The notes beneath the pieces were generated by a model. That model had not been told where the DNA came from. It made no database searches and was given only the letters and a program-made list of their open reading frames with translations. The position numbers and the translations under genes are program-made. From assembly GCA_026874595.1 (NCBI GenBank), contig CM049322.1, positions 25,209,400 through 25,273,399 on the forward strand: a stretch of DNA of 64,000 nt, written 5' to 3'. Of this stretch, positions 24,266 through 36,056 are shown piece after piece. The first letter of the stretch is position 1; every line of letters begins with the position of its first letter. The stretch is from Sipunculus nudus (taxonomy: Eukaryota; Annelida; Sipuncula; Golfingiida; Sipunculidae).

Positions 24266-25925
24266 TTTTTAACAAGTTGTAGATGCTGAGTCAGTAAACA
24301 ATGGACGCTGGGGCTGCCTAGTTGTAACTGGGACTCTGGTTAACAAGTTAATAGGTGCTGAGTCAGTAAAACAATGGACGCTTGGGCTGTTTAGTTGTTA
24401 CTGTGACTCTGGTTAACAAGTTGTAGGTGCTGAGTCAGTAAAACAATGGACGCTGGGGCTGTTTAGTTGTTACTGTGACTCTGGTTAACAAGTTAATAGG
24501 TGCTGAGTCAGTAAAACAATGGACGCTGGGGCTGTTTAGTTGTTACTGTGACTCTGGTTAACAAGTTAATAGGGGCTGAGTCAGTAAAACAATGGACGCT
24601 GGAGCTGTTTAGTTGTTACTGTGACTCTGGTTAACAAGTTAATAGGTGCTGAGTCAGTAAAACAATGGACGCTGGGGCTGTTTAGTTGTTACTGTGACTC
24701 TGGTTAACAAGTTAATAGGTGCTGAGTCAGTAAAACAATGGATGCTGGGGCTGTTTAGTTGTTACTGTGACTCTGGTTAACAAGTTAATAGGTGCTGAGT
24801 CAGTAAAACAATGGACGCTGGGGCTGCCTAGTTGTAACTGGGACTCTGGTTAACAAGTTAATAGGTGCTGAGTCAGTAAAACAATGGATGCTGGGGCTGT
24901 TTAGTTGTTACTGTGACTCTGGTTAACAAGTTAATAGGTGCTGAGTCAGTAAAACAATGGATGCTGGGGCTGTTTAGTTGTTACTGTGACTCTGGTTAAC
25001 AAGTTAATAGGTGCTGAGTCAGTAAAACAATGGACGCTGGGGCTGTTTAGTTGTTACTGGGACTCTGGTTAACAAGTTAATAGGTGCTGAGTCAATCAAA
25101 CAATGGACGCTGGGGCTGTTTAGTTGTTACTGTGACTCTGGTTAACAAGTAAATAGGTGCTGAGTCAGTAAAACAATGGACGCTGGGGCTGTTTAGTTGT
25201 TACTGGGACTCTGGTTAACAAGTTAATAGGTGCTGAGTCAGTAAAACAATGGACGCTGGGGCTGTTTAGTTGTAACTGGGACTCTGGTTAACAAGTTAAT
25301 AGGTGCTGAGTCGGTAAAACAATGGACGCTGGGGCTGTTTAGTTGTTACTGTGACTCTGGTTAACAAGTTAATAGGTGCTGAGTCAGTAAAACAATGGAC
25401 ACTGGGGCTGTTTAGTTGTTACTGTGACTCTGGTTAACAAGTTTATAGGTGCTGAGTCAGTAAAACAATGGACGCTGGGGCTGTTTAGTTGTTACTGTGA
25501 CTCTGGTTAACAAGTTAATAGGTGCTGAGTCAGTAAAACAATGGACGCTGGGGCTGCCTAGTTGTTACTGTGACTCTGGTTAACAAGTTAATAGGTGCTG
25601 AGTCAGTAAAACAATGGACGCTGGGGCTGTTTAGTTGTAACTGGGACTCTGGTTAACAAGTTAATAGGTGCTGAGTCGGTAAAACAATGGACGCTGGGGC
25701 TGTTTAGTTGTTACTGTGACTCTGGTTAACAAGTTAATAGGTGCTGAGTCAGTAAAACAATGGACGCTGGGGCTGTTTAGTTGTTACTGGGACTCTGGTT
25801 AACAAGTTAATAGGTGCTGAGTCAGTAAAACAATGGACGCTGGGGCTGTTTTGTTGTTACTGTGACTCTGGCTGGGGCTGTTTAGTTGTTACTGTGACTC
25901 TGGTTAACAAGTTAATAGGTGCTAA
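24266..25925. repeat. 73-bp tandem array, about 23 copies, with an AP-1/MARE-like site per unit
   Basis: The unit contains GGTGCTGAGTCAGTAAAAC, then AATGGACGCTGGGGCTG, then GTGACTCTGGTTAACAAG. The AP-1 core TGAGTCA is in most units and the surrounding TGCTGAGTCAGTA matches a T-MARE (TGCTGAGTCAGCA) at 11 of 13 positions. GTTAAC, a HincII-type palindrome, also recurs. Variants are mostly substitutions (TTACTGTGA/TAACTGGGA, GACGC/GATGC). One truncated unit lies near 25860-25880. No coding. Confidence 0.95.
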
Positions 25926-26065
25926 ATTATTCCAGCAAGAGAATGATGTAGATCATTACCTGGATTCAGAAACAGTTAAGGGTTAAGTTTTGTGAGGTTC
26001 TGGGAATCTTGTGAAGTCCTGCTTGCTAGGGACATCGAATTATTAGCTCAAATGTCCCTTGGCCT
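25926..26065. other. Short spacer between two tandem arrays
   Basis: About 140 bp of non-tandem sequence with no gene. Confidence 0.5.
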
Positions 26066-26785
26066 GGATGATGAGACTATATAGTGGATGTTGAGACTAT
26101 ATAGTGGATGTTGAGACTAGAGTGGATGTTGAGACTATATAGTGGATGTTGAGACTATATAGTGGATGTTGAGACTACATAGTGGATGATAAGACTATAT
26201 AGTGGATGCTGAGACTATATAGTGGATGTTGAGACTAGAGTGGATGTTGAGACTATATAGTGGATGATAAGACTATATAGTGGATGCTGACACTAGAGTG
26301 GATGTTAAGACTATATAGTGGATGCTGAGACTATATAGTGGATGTTGAGACTATATAGTGGATGTTGAGACTATATAGTGGATGATGAGACTATATAGTG
26401 GATGTTGAGACTATATAGTGGATGATAAGACTATATAGTGGATGCTGAGACTAGAGTGGATGTTGAGACTATATAGTGGATGCTGAGACTATATAGTGGA
26501 TGTTGAGACTAGAGTGGATGTTGAGACTATATAGTGGATGATAAAGACTATATAGTGGATGTTGAGACTAGAGTGGACGTTGAGACTATATAGTGGATGA
26601 TAAAGACTATATAGTGGATGTTGAGACTATATAGTGGATGCTGAGAATATATAGTGGATGTTGAGACTATATAGTGGATGTTGAGGCTATTTAGTGGATG
26701 TTAAGACTAGAGTGAATGTTGAGACTATATAGTGGATGTTGGGACTATATAGTGGATGTTGAGACTATATAGTGGATGATAAGAC
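26066..26785. repeat. 20-bp tandem array, left block
   Basis: The unit is GTGGATGTTGAGACTATATA, period 20, with frequent 18-bp units where ACTATATAGTGG is shortened to ACTAGAGTGG. It contains the palindrome CTATATAG. It is the same array as 28969-30270, separated by a transposon insertion at 26788-28968. Confidence 0.95.
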
Positions 26786-26787
26786 TA

Positions 26788-27699
26788 CCGTATTTCATCC
26801 AATTGTTCGATCCCTCTATTTATACGACCTCCAAAAATATTCAAGGTTATTAATTTCTAAATTTCCTCTAATTTTCGACTGCTTGAAAAGTTTTTCGTCT
26901 CACTGAATCATGTCCAAACTGGCGGACATGGTGTCGAAAGAGACCAGTCATATCCAGTAAGGTAAGTGACTGATGAATAAAATAAAGGAATATATGTAAC
27001 ATACTGTATTTGGTGTTTGTTTCATTCATCAGGATAAATGTAAAGGCGTCTTCTACATTATAAAAATGTGATTTTCTTTAATACTTTTAACAAACTGCGC
27101 AAAAGTGATCGCATTATAGCGACGTTTAAAATGGCTCATGACTGTGAGCTCTGACCCCTGACCTTGTTGCCGTAAATAGGCCAAACATTGACGTTTGATG
27201 ACGAAAAGATATCTCTAACACTCGCTCGATAGTAGTTGATAACTGACGTAAGATAATCATGTTAATTATAAAATAATGCTGTATTCACGGCATTCATCTC
27301 TTGGCTGGCACCCTTGGTTGTTTGGGGCGTAAATAGCTCGCCCATGAACACAAACTCACAGGCCACGCGCAAAGCAGCATGGGACATCGGAAATGGGAAC
27401 AGACTTAAACAACAACCAGTAGCGCTTAAATAAATATTAATCGAGAGGAACCCTCTGAAAAAAGTACCGTACTTATAAGCATAAATTATGTGATTTATTG
27501 GATTCAGCCTTGACACTACACGTTTTGCGTCTCTTCAGTCCCGTATGAATGATCTAACTTATTTGAGATTTAATAAATGCATCGATTAAATGAAACAAAA
27601 AAAACATGGGCGAATTTTCTTACCACTATGGTTCAAAAGTGAAAAGTATTATCATTAAATTTTATAATCCTTATTTTTATTTACTATTGTTATATATAA

Positions 27700-27736
<37 letters not shown>

Positions 27737-28968
27737 ATTGTGTTTCTCTATGGACAGCTAGAGACACGGTTCTATACTTCGCGTATTATCGAGTCAGTAT
27801 TGAGCATTTTCATTCATGATTTCAGTAATTCTGAATACCAGTACAGTTACATTGTGTGGAAATATGCGAGTTAAAAAAAAAAAATCTGCATGCAGTCAGC
27901 TGAAAATGAAAATCTTACCTCAGTATGTTGATCACGATATCAATTAAATGTCAAAATGAGTCATGAAATATGAAATGAACCAGTGTTTAGAGAACGTCTT
28001 GCCCTATTAGGTGCTTCCGATGCCCCCCCCCCCCCGTTAATTACGTTCAATGAAAATCGACTCACTAATTACCGACTGGTCACAGTTTACCCTCCGACAC
28101 GGTCTGGCCAAGATTACACGGTAGTGGTCAAAGGGCAAACTATCGCCTTTCATGTTAATCAATGTTTGGGCAACGGGAAAACTTGGCCGGGAAATCATGT
28201 CCCGTGTCCGTGTTTGGACAACAGGCGTTATAATAACCAAACTCCCTATTAAAGCTTCCTCAGCCCCTTTTACCGACATATTCCCTCACTATTCCTTTTT
28301 GTTTTTCATATAACAACCTCATTTACATAACACAGTGTCTTGACAAACACAATAGGTATTCTGTGAAACGTAGTTTGCATTCATCACTTTGTATTTATAA
28401 CTGACAAATACGTTGAGCATGCTGTGAATATTTGTTTTCTTACAAACAGGGTGAGCAGGATGTTTGTATTTTGTATTTCTTTAAAATACGATTAAAGTCT
28501 TGTGAAATTTACTGGTCTTATTTATGATATTTTTGAGAAGATCTGACGAGAATAAACCAAATTTTTCTTAAAAGCTATAATATCGCCCACCGTACGACGG
28601 CAAATCACGCACTTCATATGTCCACCACAGTAATGTATGAATGCCCGTAACTCGCCATTTGAATGGAATTAATACAGTTGATTTTAAGAAACAGCTCCCT
28701 TTTATAATAAATAACATTTATTTTGTAACCTATTATATTGTCACATGACGGGATTTAATAGCACACATAAAGATATAGCTGTAATGGACAATACGAGAGA
28801 CACGACCATGAACTGAGGTGATGGCTGACGAACCCATACATAAAAGCGATTCTATTTATTCGACCATGACGTGATTTGCAAGGTACTAATTTCTAATTAT
28901 CCTCCATTTAATCGACCTCTGTAAAATTTATTTATTTTTTTATGGTCAAACAATTGGATGAAATACGG
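26788..28968. mobile_element. 2,181-bp TIR transposon with TA duplication, inserted in the 20-bp array
   Basis: The left end is CCGTATTTCATCCAATTGTT and the right end is its perfect inverse (28949-28968). TA flanks both sides (26786-26787 and 28969-28970). Deleting the element and one TA restores the array motif GACTATATAGTGG exactly. Just inside the ends, the left (about 26808-26885) and right (about 28846-28930) regions are similar in direct orientation, sharing CTATTTAT.CGACC and ATTAATTTCTAA-like blocks. TA duplication suggests the Tc1/mariner-pogo group or a similar superfamily. No transposase is recognised; frames at 27262-27516 (minus), 27983-28252 (plus) and 28037-28279 (minus) have no known motif. 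It is probably non-autonomous. Confidence 0.85.
27703..27734. repeat. (GA)n microsatellite inside the TIR transposon
   Basis: An uninterrupted GA run of about 16 repeats. Confidence 0.95.
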
Positions 28969-30270
28969 TATATAGTGGATGCTGAGACTATATAGTGGAT
29001 GTTGAGACTATATAGTGGATGTTGAGACTATATAGTGGATGTTGAGACTATATAGTGGATGATAAGACTATATAGTGGATGCTGAGACTATTTAGTGGAT
29101 GTTGAGACTATATAGTGGATGTTGAGACTATATAGTGGATGTTGAGACTATATAGTGGATGTTGAGACTATATAGTGGATGCTGAGACTATATAGTGGAT
29201 GTTGAGACTATTTAGTGGATGTTGAGACTATATAGTGGATGCTGAGACTATATAGTGGATGTTGAGACCATATAGTGGATGTTGAGACTATATAGTGGAT
29301 GCTGAGACTATATAGTGGATGTTGAGACTAGAGTGAATGTTGAAACTATATAGTGGATGATAAGACTATATAGTGGATGTTGAGACTAGAGTGAACGTTG
29401 AGACTATATAGTGGATGATGGGACTATATAGTGGATGCTGAGACTATATAGTGGATGTTGAGACTATGTAGTAGATGTTGAGACTATATAGTGGATGATG
29501 AGACTATATAGTGGATGTTGAGGCTATTTAGTGGATGTTGAGACTATATAGTGGATGATGAGACTAGAGTGAATGTTGAAACTATATAGTGGATGATAAG
29601 ACTATATAGTGGATGTTGAGACTAGAGTGAACGTTGAGACTATATAGTGGATGATGGGACTATATAGTGGATGCTGAGACTATATAGTGGATGTTGAGAC
29701 TATGTAGTAGATGTTGAGACTATATAGTGGATGATGAGACTATATAGTGGATGTTGAGGCTATTTAGTGGATGTTGAGACTATATAGTGGATGATGAGAA
29801 TATATAGTGGGTGTTGAGTCTAGTATATAGTGGATGTTGAGACTAGAGTGGATGTTTAGACTATATAGTGGATGATGAGACTATATAGTGGATGTTGAGA
29901 CTATATAGTTGATGATTAGACTATATAGTGGATGTTGAGGCTATATAGTTGATGATTAGACTATATAGTGGATGTTCAGACTATATAGTGGATGTTGATG
30001 CTATATAGTGGATGATAAGACTATATAGTGGATGTTGAGCCTATATAGTGGATGATGAGACTATATAGTGGATGTTGAGACTATATAGTGGATGTTGAGA
30101 CTGTATAGTGGATGTTGAGATTATATAGTGGATGATGAGACTATATAGTGGATGTTGAGACTATATAGTGGATGATGAGACTATATAGTGGATGATGAAA
30201 CTTTATAGTGGATGTTGAGACTATATAGTGGATGTTGAGACTATATAGTGGATGTTGAGACTGTATAGTA
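28969..30270. repeat. 20-bp tandem array, right block
   Basis: Same unit as 26066-26785. Two marker variants recur 236 bp apart: GAGTGAATGTTGAAAC at 29331 and 29567, and ATGTAGTAGATG at 29466 and 29702. A block of about 12 units was therefore duplicated. The array ends at 30270, where ACTTACAATCC begins. Confidence 0.95.
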
Positions 30271-31754
30271 ACTTACAATCCAGATCCACACAGAGCAGGA
30301 ATATTTAGAGATAACAGCCATTTTACCCCACGAGACCTTACATTTTTTTTATTGCAATCTTTACCTAGTTTGACAATTTGTAGCTTAGCTGGCTATAAGT
30401 TCTCCTCGTAGCAAGCCAAAAACTAGGCCACTGCGACTCTGATCCTTCAGGAAATTAAAGAAAATCCTTCATTTTCCCTGAAAAACCTGTTATACTTCAA
30501 GACTTCCTAATATCAAAACTATTGTTGTTTGGTTCATTTGGTTCATATTTTGCATAAATATTTCTCTATATATGTCTTATGTACATGCCACAAATGCAGC
30601 CAATATTGCATAATTTGTAGAAGTTATATACCTTGTCTAACACAGCAGGAGAGATATTTACTTACTTATCATGGTAAATGTTTAAGTTTGTAAATTTTTT
30701 TCCAGCACATTATAGTATGTTACTTTGTAGGAGTTATGGAAAAGAACATAATGTACCTTGTGAAAAATCAGAAAAGATAATTTCTCACTTAACGTGTCAA
30801 CTGTTGAAGCTAGAAAGCCTTTTCTCCGGCATATAACCAGAAATTACATAAGAATTTTGTAATTTTAGAGTTAATAGCATAATAGTAAAATCATTATGCC
30901 CAACTTTAACCATGGCACATTTTATTCCTGTAAGCACTGTTGATTTAGTTTTCATATCAAGCACGCCTAGCTAAGGATTTAATCTTTTATAATCTATAAT
31001 GTGAAAGAAGTCAATAAAAAACTGCAGCTATTATTGAACTGTTAGAAGGCTAAATCATATCTAACTATGCAGAGGTGGGCAGTGAAGTTGTCCTAACGAT
31101 TACTAAAGCTGTTATACAGTTTATTTATATTGAATTGGTAAGTGTTGCTGTATTTCATCTGTCACCCATCATCAATATGCCAACCTGTACTATATGAAAA
31201 ACTGCAAGAACTAGCATCGACAGTCACATGTCAAACATTATTGGATTGAGCTTATTTTGGTGCTGTCTGCATCAATCTGCATTTTACAGGGAAAAAGCAA
31301 GAAAACCTTTAAAAAACTTCTTCTTCAAAACTACAAAGCCAAATTGTAGAGAAGGGTGACTTTTTATGATGTGAGGAATTCCCATGAGCTGACTACCTTA
31401 GTATTCATTTATGAAAATGTGTTAAAGTTCAGTATAAAATAAAACTTGAGAGATCTTTAAAAGTTCGTATGATCATATTATTTTTACCCATCTTCAAATG
31501 ACACTGTGTATACCTGATTTGAACTTGAAAAGGGGAGTTTTTATCAGTTTTACTAAATATCTATTTTAGTTAAAAATAAGATTAAATTAAATTAAAAACC
31601 TGTTGTCACTCTATGGTAAAAAACTTGTTTGAAATAGTTCTTTATGGTAAGATATACAATGTTATCCCAGTTTGGAATTTTCTTAAGTAATTTCAGTTAA
31701 AAATTTAGTTTTCCCTTAAAATTTAGTTGTAATTTAATGAAAAAAATTCATATA
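30271..31754 (+). mobile_element. Decayed H1 Helitron-like fragment and flanking repeat
   Basis: 30381-31060 aligns with the H1 body: a degenerate 5' hairpin TAGCTTAGCTGGCTATAAG at 30382, then TGCCTAATATC-like and CATGGCACATTTT-like blocks at 30505 and 30911. 31240-31340 resembles 890-1030. No gene recognised. Confidence 0.5.
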
Positions 31755-32563
31755 CAGTAGAACGCGTGCTTACGGCCACGCCTCAATAACGGTCAATATG
31801 TCTATAATGGTCAGTTTTTCCGGTCCCGAATTTTCGACCGTTATATTTCATAATCATTTTGTTGTCAATTACGGTCACTCCTCTATTCCATATTACGGCC
31901 AGGTCTATCGGTCCCGCAGGCCGGGAAACGCCTCAATTACGGTCAGGGGCAGTGACTCGGTGACATGGACTCAACAAATCGAGTGGCCACTTCTGACCTC
32001 AATATCATTACACAAGTATCCGCTCTCACATATTCCTGTCTGTTAATGAGTGCCTGGATAAAGATACCCACTCGACCGTGACTGAGTTGTTTGACAATAT
32101 GTTGTATGCACAATAGTAAAGCATGTGTTCCGCCTGCGTGTATGTTTGGGAATCAGTCGTGCGAGCTAGATCTTAACCAGGGTGTCATTTAATTAACAAA
32201 TGACAACCAGTGGGTCCCGATGATTATGTCATCAGTAAAACGTTAGGCAAATTGTGGATCTTTAAATTTAAAAAAAAATAATTATGAATGCAAACTAAAC
32301 ATTGTTACATGTATAAAATGTTACGCACACTCTGTCCCAATCACTTTGACGTGATTGTAAATATTTTATTTGTTTATTGGTAACAGTTATTATACTAATA
32401 CTCTGTATATACGTTTATTTTGTTGATTGTAATAAAGATTTGAACTTGGTTTCATGTTACATTTTAACCCCTTATACTGGTCAATTCTTTTATAACGGCC
32501 ACTCCTGTGTTAAGGCCACTTTCATCCAGTCCCGATGGTGACCATAATACAGGCGTTCTGCTG
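31755..32563. mobile_element. 809-bp pogo/Tigger-like MITE with TA duplication
   Basis: The ends are CAGTAGAACGCGTG (31755-31768) and the near-inverse CAGGCGTTCTGCTG (32550-32563), flanked by TA at 31753-31754 and 32564-32565. CAGTA-type termini with TA duplication are typical of the pogo/Tigger branch of Tc1/mariner. Near both ends the motif ACGGTCA or ACGGCCA recurs (near 31773, 31789, 31873, 31895, 31939, and 32496 onwards), probably transposase binding sites. The 82-residue frame at 31798-32046 runs through these repeats and is not a gene. Confidence 0.75.
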
Positions 32564-32565
32564 TA

Positions 32566-33017
32566 TGTTTATGCATAATTTGAGCCAAATATATGATCAA
32601 TAATGATGGAATGGATGATTAGATCAGTGCATGGAAAGCAGTGCCCCATAGTGATGGCCTTGTCTGTCTGTCCTTCGGTTCATCTGTCATGGTATTCATC
32701 CAACAGAAACACTTTCTTTCATTATCTCAATGAGAATATATTTCATCTTTCTTATACTTATAGAGATGATTGGTGTCTATGAGGGCTTCAGCCCTATTGA
32801 ATTATAGACCCAGGGGAAATCCAAAATGGCTGCCATAGAACAATCACTTTTTTTCTTTCACGCATTATCTCAATCTACTTGATCTTTCTCAAATTCAGAG
32901 GGATGATTGGGCCCTATGAGGGCTCCAGCTTTGTCATGTTACAGACCAAAACAAAAAAAAAAAACAATGTAGCTGCCAGAGCACAATCATGCATTATCAC
33001 CAAGAAAATACTTTTTA
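32566..33017. other. Spacer with a diverged internal duplication, no gene
   Basis: Two related blocks of about 130 bp (around 32700-32840 and 32840-32975) share ATTATCTCAAT, GATGATTGG and CTATGAGGGCTYCAGC. The last 44 bases (from GCCAGAGCAC at 32974) are copied into the next array at 33340. Confidence 0.5.
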
Positions 33018-34620
33018 CAGACTGACCATGGATGTCTGCTCTGTCAGACTGACCATGGATGTCTGCTCTGTAAGACTGACCATGGATGTCTGCTCTGTTA
33101 GACTGACCATGGATGTCTGCTCTGTTAGACTGACCATGGATGTCTGCTCTGTTAGACTGACCATTGATGTCTAGTCTGTCATACTGACCATGGATGTCTG
33201 CTCTGTCAGACTGACCATGGATGTCTGCTCTGTAAGACTGACCATGGATGTCTGCTCTGTTAGACTGACCATGGATGTCTGCTCTGTTAGACTGACCATG
33301 GATGTCTGCTCTGTTAGACTGACCATTGATGTCTAGTCTGCCAGAGCACAATCATGCATTATCACCAAGAAAATACTTTTTACAGACTGACCATGGATGT
33401 CTGCTCTGTCATACTGACCATGGATGTCTGCTCTGTCAGACTGACCATGGATGTCTGCTATGTCAGACTGACCATGGATGTCTGCTCTGTAAGACTGACC
33501 ATGGATGTCTGCTCTGTCATACTGACCATAGATGTCTGCTCTGTCATACTGACCATAGATGTCTGCTCTGTCATACTGACCATGGATGTCTGCTCTGTCA
33601 GACTGACCATGGATGTCTGCTCTGTCATACTGACCATAGATGTCTGCTCTGTCATACTGACCATGGATGTCTGCTCTGTCATACTGACCATGGATGTCTG
33701 CTCTGTCATACTGACCATGGATGTCTGCTCTGTCATACTGACCATGAATGTCTGCTCTGTAATACTGACCATGGATGTCTGCTCTGTCATACTGACCATT
33801 GATATGTGGTCTGTCAGACTGGCCATGGATGTCTGCTCTGTCATACTGACCATGGATGTCTGCTCTGTCAGACTGACCATGGATGTCTGGTCTGTCAGAC
33901 TGACCATGGATGTCTGCTCTGTCAGACTGACCATGGATGTCTGCTCTGTCAGACTGACCATGGATGTCTGCTCTGTCATACTGACCATGGATGTCTGGTC
34001 TGTCAGACTGACCATGGATGTGTGGTCTGTCAGACTGACAGTGAATGTGTGGTCTGTCATACTAACCATGAATGTCTGCTCTGTAAGACTGACCATTGAT
34101 GTCTGCTCTGTCAGACTGACCATGGATGTCTGGTCTGTCAGACTGATTATCGATGTCTGCTCTGTCAGACTGACCATGGATGTCTGCTCTGTCATACTGA
34201 CCATGGATGTCTGCTCTGTCATACTGACCATGGTTGTCTGCTCTGTCATACTGACCATGAATGTCTGGTCTGTCAGACTGACCATGGATATCTGGTCTGT
34301 CAGACTGACCATGGATGTCTGCTCTGTTAGACTGACCATGGATGTCTACTCTTTTAGACTGACCATTGATGTCTAGTCTGTCATACTGACCATGGATGTC
34401 TGCTCTGTCATACTGACCATGGATGTCTCCTCTGTCATACTGACCATGGATGTCTGCTCTGTCAGACTGACCATGGATTCTGGTCTGTCAGACTGACCAT
34501 GGATGTCTGCTCTGTCATACTGACCATGGATGTCTGCTCTGCCATACTGACCATGGATGTGTGGTCTGTCAGACTGACCATAGATGTCTGTTCTGTCATA
34601 ATGATCAGGGTTCTCCAGGC
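33018..34620. repeat. 27-bp tandem array (first family), about 57 copies
   Basis: The unit is ACTGACCATGGATGTCTG followed by CTCTGTCAG. A 366-bp block made of about 42 bp of flanking sequence plus 12 units (from 32974) is repeated from 33340. Inside it a 6-unit block is doubled (ACCATTGATGTCTAG at 33162 and 33324, 162 bp apart). Since 27 is 9 codons, long frames stay open on both strands: up to 340 residues on plus (nonapeptide LTMDVCSVR) and 293 on minus (MVSLTEQTS). They have no signal peptide or non-repeat domain and are not called as genes. Confidence 0.95.
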
Positions 34621-34829
34621 TGTCAGATCATGGATTATCTTGAATTTAAAAAACAGGAAGTTGAAATTTATAAACATATCAATTTTAATATATAAGTGAA
34701 GCATATGTAGTGTATATTTGTAGGATGTATGGTGTGCCTTGGCCGGTCTAATTACTTCCGTTTTAACCATCCACAAGAAGCACAGAAACTTAAGAGAGCT
34801 ACCCCTGACACATCTACCAGCCTGTTGCA
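34621..34829. other. Spacer between two tandem arrays
   Basis: About 200 bp of non-tandem sequence, no gene seen. Confidence 0.4.
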
Positions 34830-35658
34830 GAGGCCAGTATCAGGTATGTCACTGTCAGCCACATAGTGGCCAGGATCAGGTGTGTCACTGTCAGTCACAC
34901 AGAGGCCAGTATCAGGTATGTCACTGTCAGCCACATAGAGGCCAGTATCAGGTGTGTCACTGTCAGTCACACAGAGGCCAGTATCAGGTAAGTCAGTCAC
35001 ACAGAGGCCAGTATCAGGTAAGTCAGCTGCAAAGAGGCCAGTATCAAGTGTGTCACTGCCAGCCACATAGAGGCCAGTATCATATATGTCATCCACACAG
35101 AGGTCAGTAACAGGTGTGTCACTGTCAGTCACAAAGAGGCCAGTATCATATATGTCATCAACACAGAGGCCAGTATCAGGTGTGTCACTGTCAGTCAAAC
35201 AGAGGCCAGTATCAGGTAAGTCAGCCACACAGAGGCCAGTATCAGGTGTGTCACTGTCAGTCATACAGAGGCCAGTATCATATATGTCATCCACACAGAG
35301 GCCAGTATCAGGTGTGTCACTGTCAGTCACAAAGAGGCCAGTATCATATATGTCATCCACACAGAGGCCAGTAACAGGTGTGTCACTGTCAGTCACACAG
35401 AGGCCAGTATCAGGTAAGTCAGCCACACAGAGGCCAGTATCAGGTGTGTCACTGTCAGTCATACAGAGGCCAGTATCATGTATGTCAGCCACACAGAGGC
35501 CAGTAACAGGTGTGTCACTGTCAGTCATACAGAGGCCAATATCAGGTGTCACGGTCAGTCACATAGAGGTCAGTATCAGGTAGGTCACTGTAAGCCACAC
35601 AGAGGCCAGTATCAGGTAGGTCACTGTCAGTCACACAGAGGCTAGTATCATGTATGTT
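34830..35658. repeat. 30/36-bp tandem array, left block
   Basis: Units combine CACAGAGGCCAGTATCA with GGTGTGTCACTGTCAGTCA (36 bp) or GTATGTCAGC-type (30 bp) spacers. Period changes are mostly multiples of three, so long frames appear on both strands (34752-35552 minus, 266 residues; 35086-35583 plus, 165 residues). They are repeat translations. The array is split from its right block by a SINE dimer. Confidence 0.93.
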
Positions 35659-36056
35659 GTTACGGGGTGAATTCTGCTTTGCTAGCGAAGCGGTTGGTTC
35701 GCCGGACTTGTGCCTACCGACCTGGGTTCGACTCCTGGATCAGCCCAGGATTTTTCTCCTCAACAATTTGCCTTCTTGCAAAATGGGGGCTCGTCTAACG
35801 TGACGGGACACTTTGTCACCCAGGGAATAAGCTCACCAAAAGTGTGACTCCTGGGATGATTAGTCTTGTTCTGATAGCAGAACGCTCATAAGATGGGGTG
35901 TGTTACGGGGTGACATAAAAGCAGCCAAACTGTCTTGCTAGTGAAGCTTGCTTTGCTAGCGAAGCGGTTGGTACGCCGGACTTGTGCGCCACCGTTATGG
36001 GTTTGAATCCTGGATCGGCCCAGGATTTTTCCCTCAACAATTTGTCTTCTTAACAA
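35659..36056 (+). mobile_element. tRNA-derived SINE, head-to-tail dimer, inserted in the 30/36-bp array
   Basis: Two copies begin with GTTACGGGGTGA at 35659 and 35902. Each has Pol III boxes. In copy 1 the A box is TAGCGAAGCGGTTGG at 35683-35697 and the B box is a perfect GGTTCGACTCC at 35725-35735. In copy 2 the A box is at 35957 and a B-box variant GGTTTGAATCC at 36000-36010. Copy 2 is cut after the AACAATTTGTCTTCTT tail, and the array resumes at 36057. A possible short duplication ATGT flanks the pair. These are SINE heads, not functional tRNAs: no paired acceptor stem is evident. Confidence 0.75.

Noticed and set aside
26916-26966. A short first exon (ATG near 26909 with GTAAGTG donor at about 26961) inside the TIR element
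   Set aside because: The frame hits a stop just before the donor and no partner exon was found; noted only as a possible untranslated exon.
33354-34376. A 340-residue plus-strand open frame (and 293 residues on minus)
   Set aside because: Pure translation of the 27-bp array. A 3n period without stops stays open by construction, on both strands, and no non-repeat coding flank exists.
35683-35760. A functional tRNA gene
   Set aside because: A and B boxes are good, but there is no paired acceptor stem and the sequence continues into a SINE body, with a second copy beside it.
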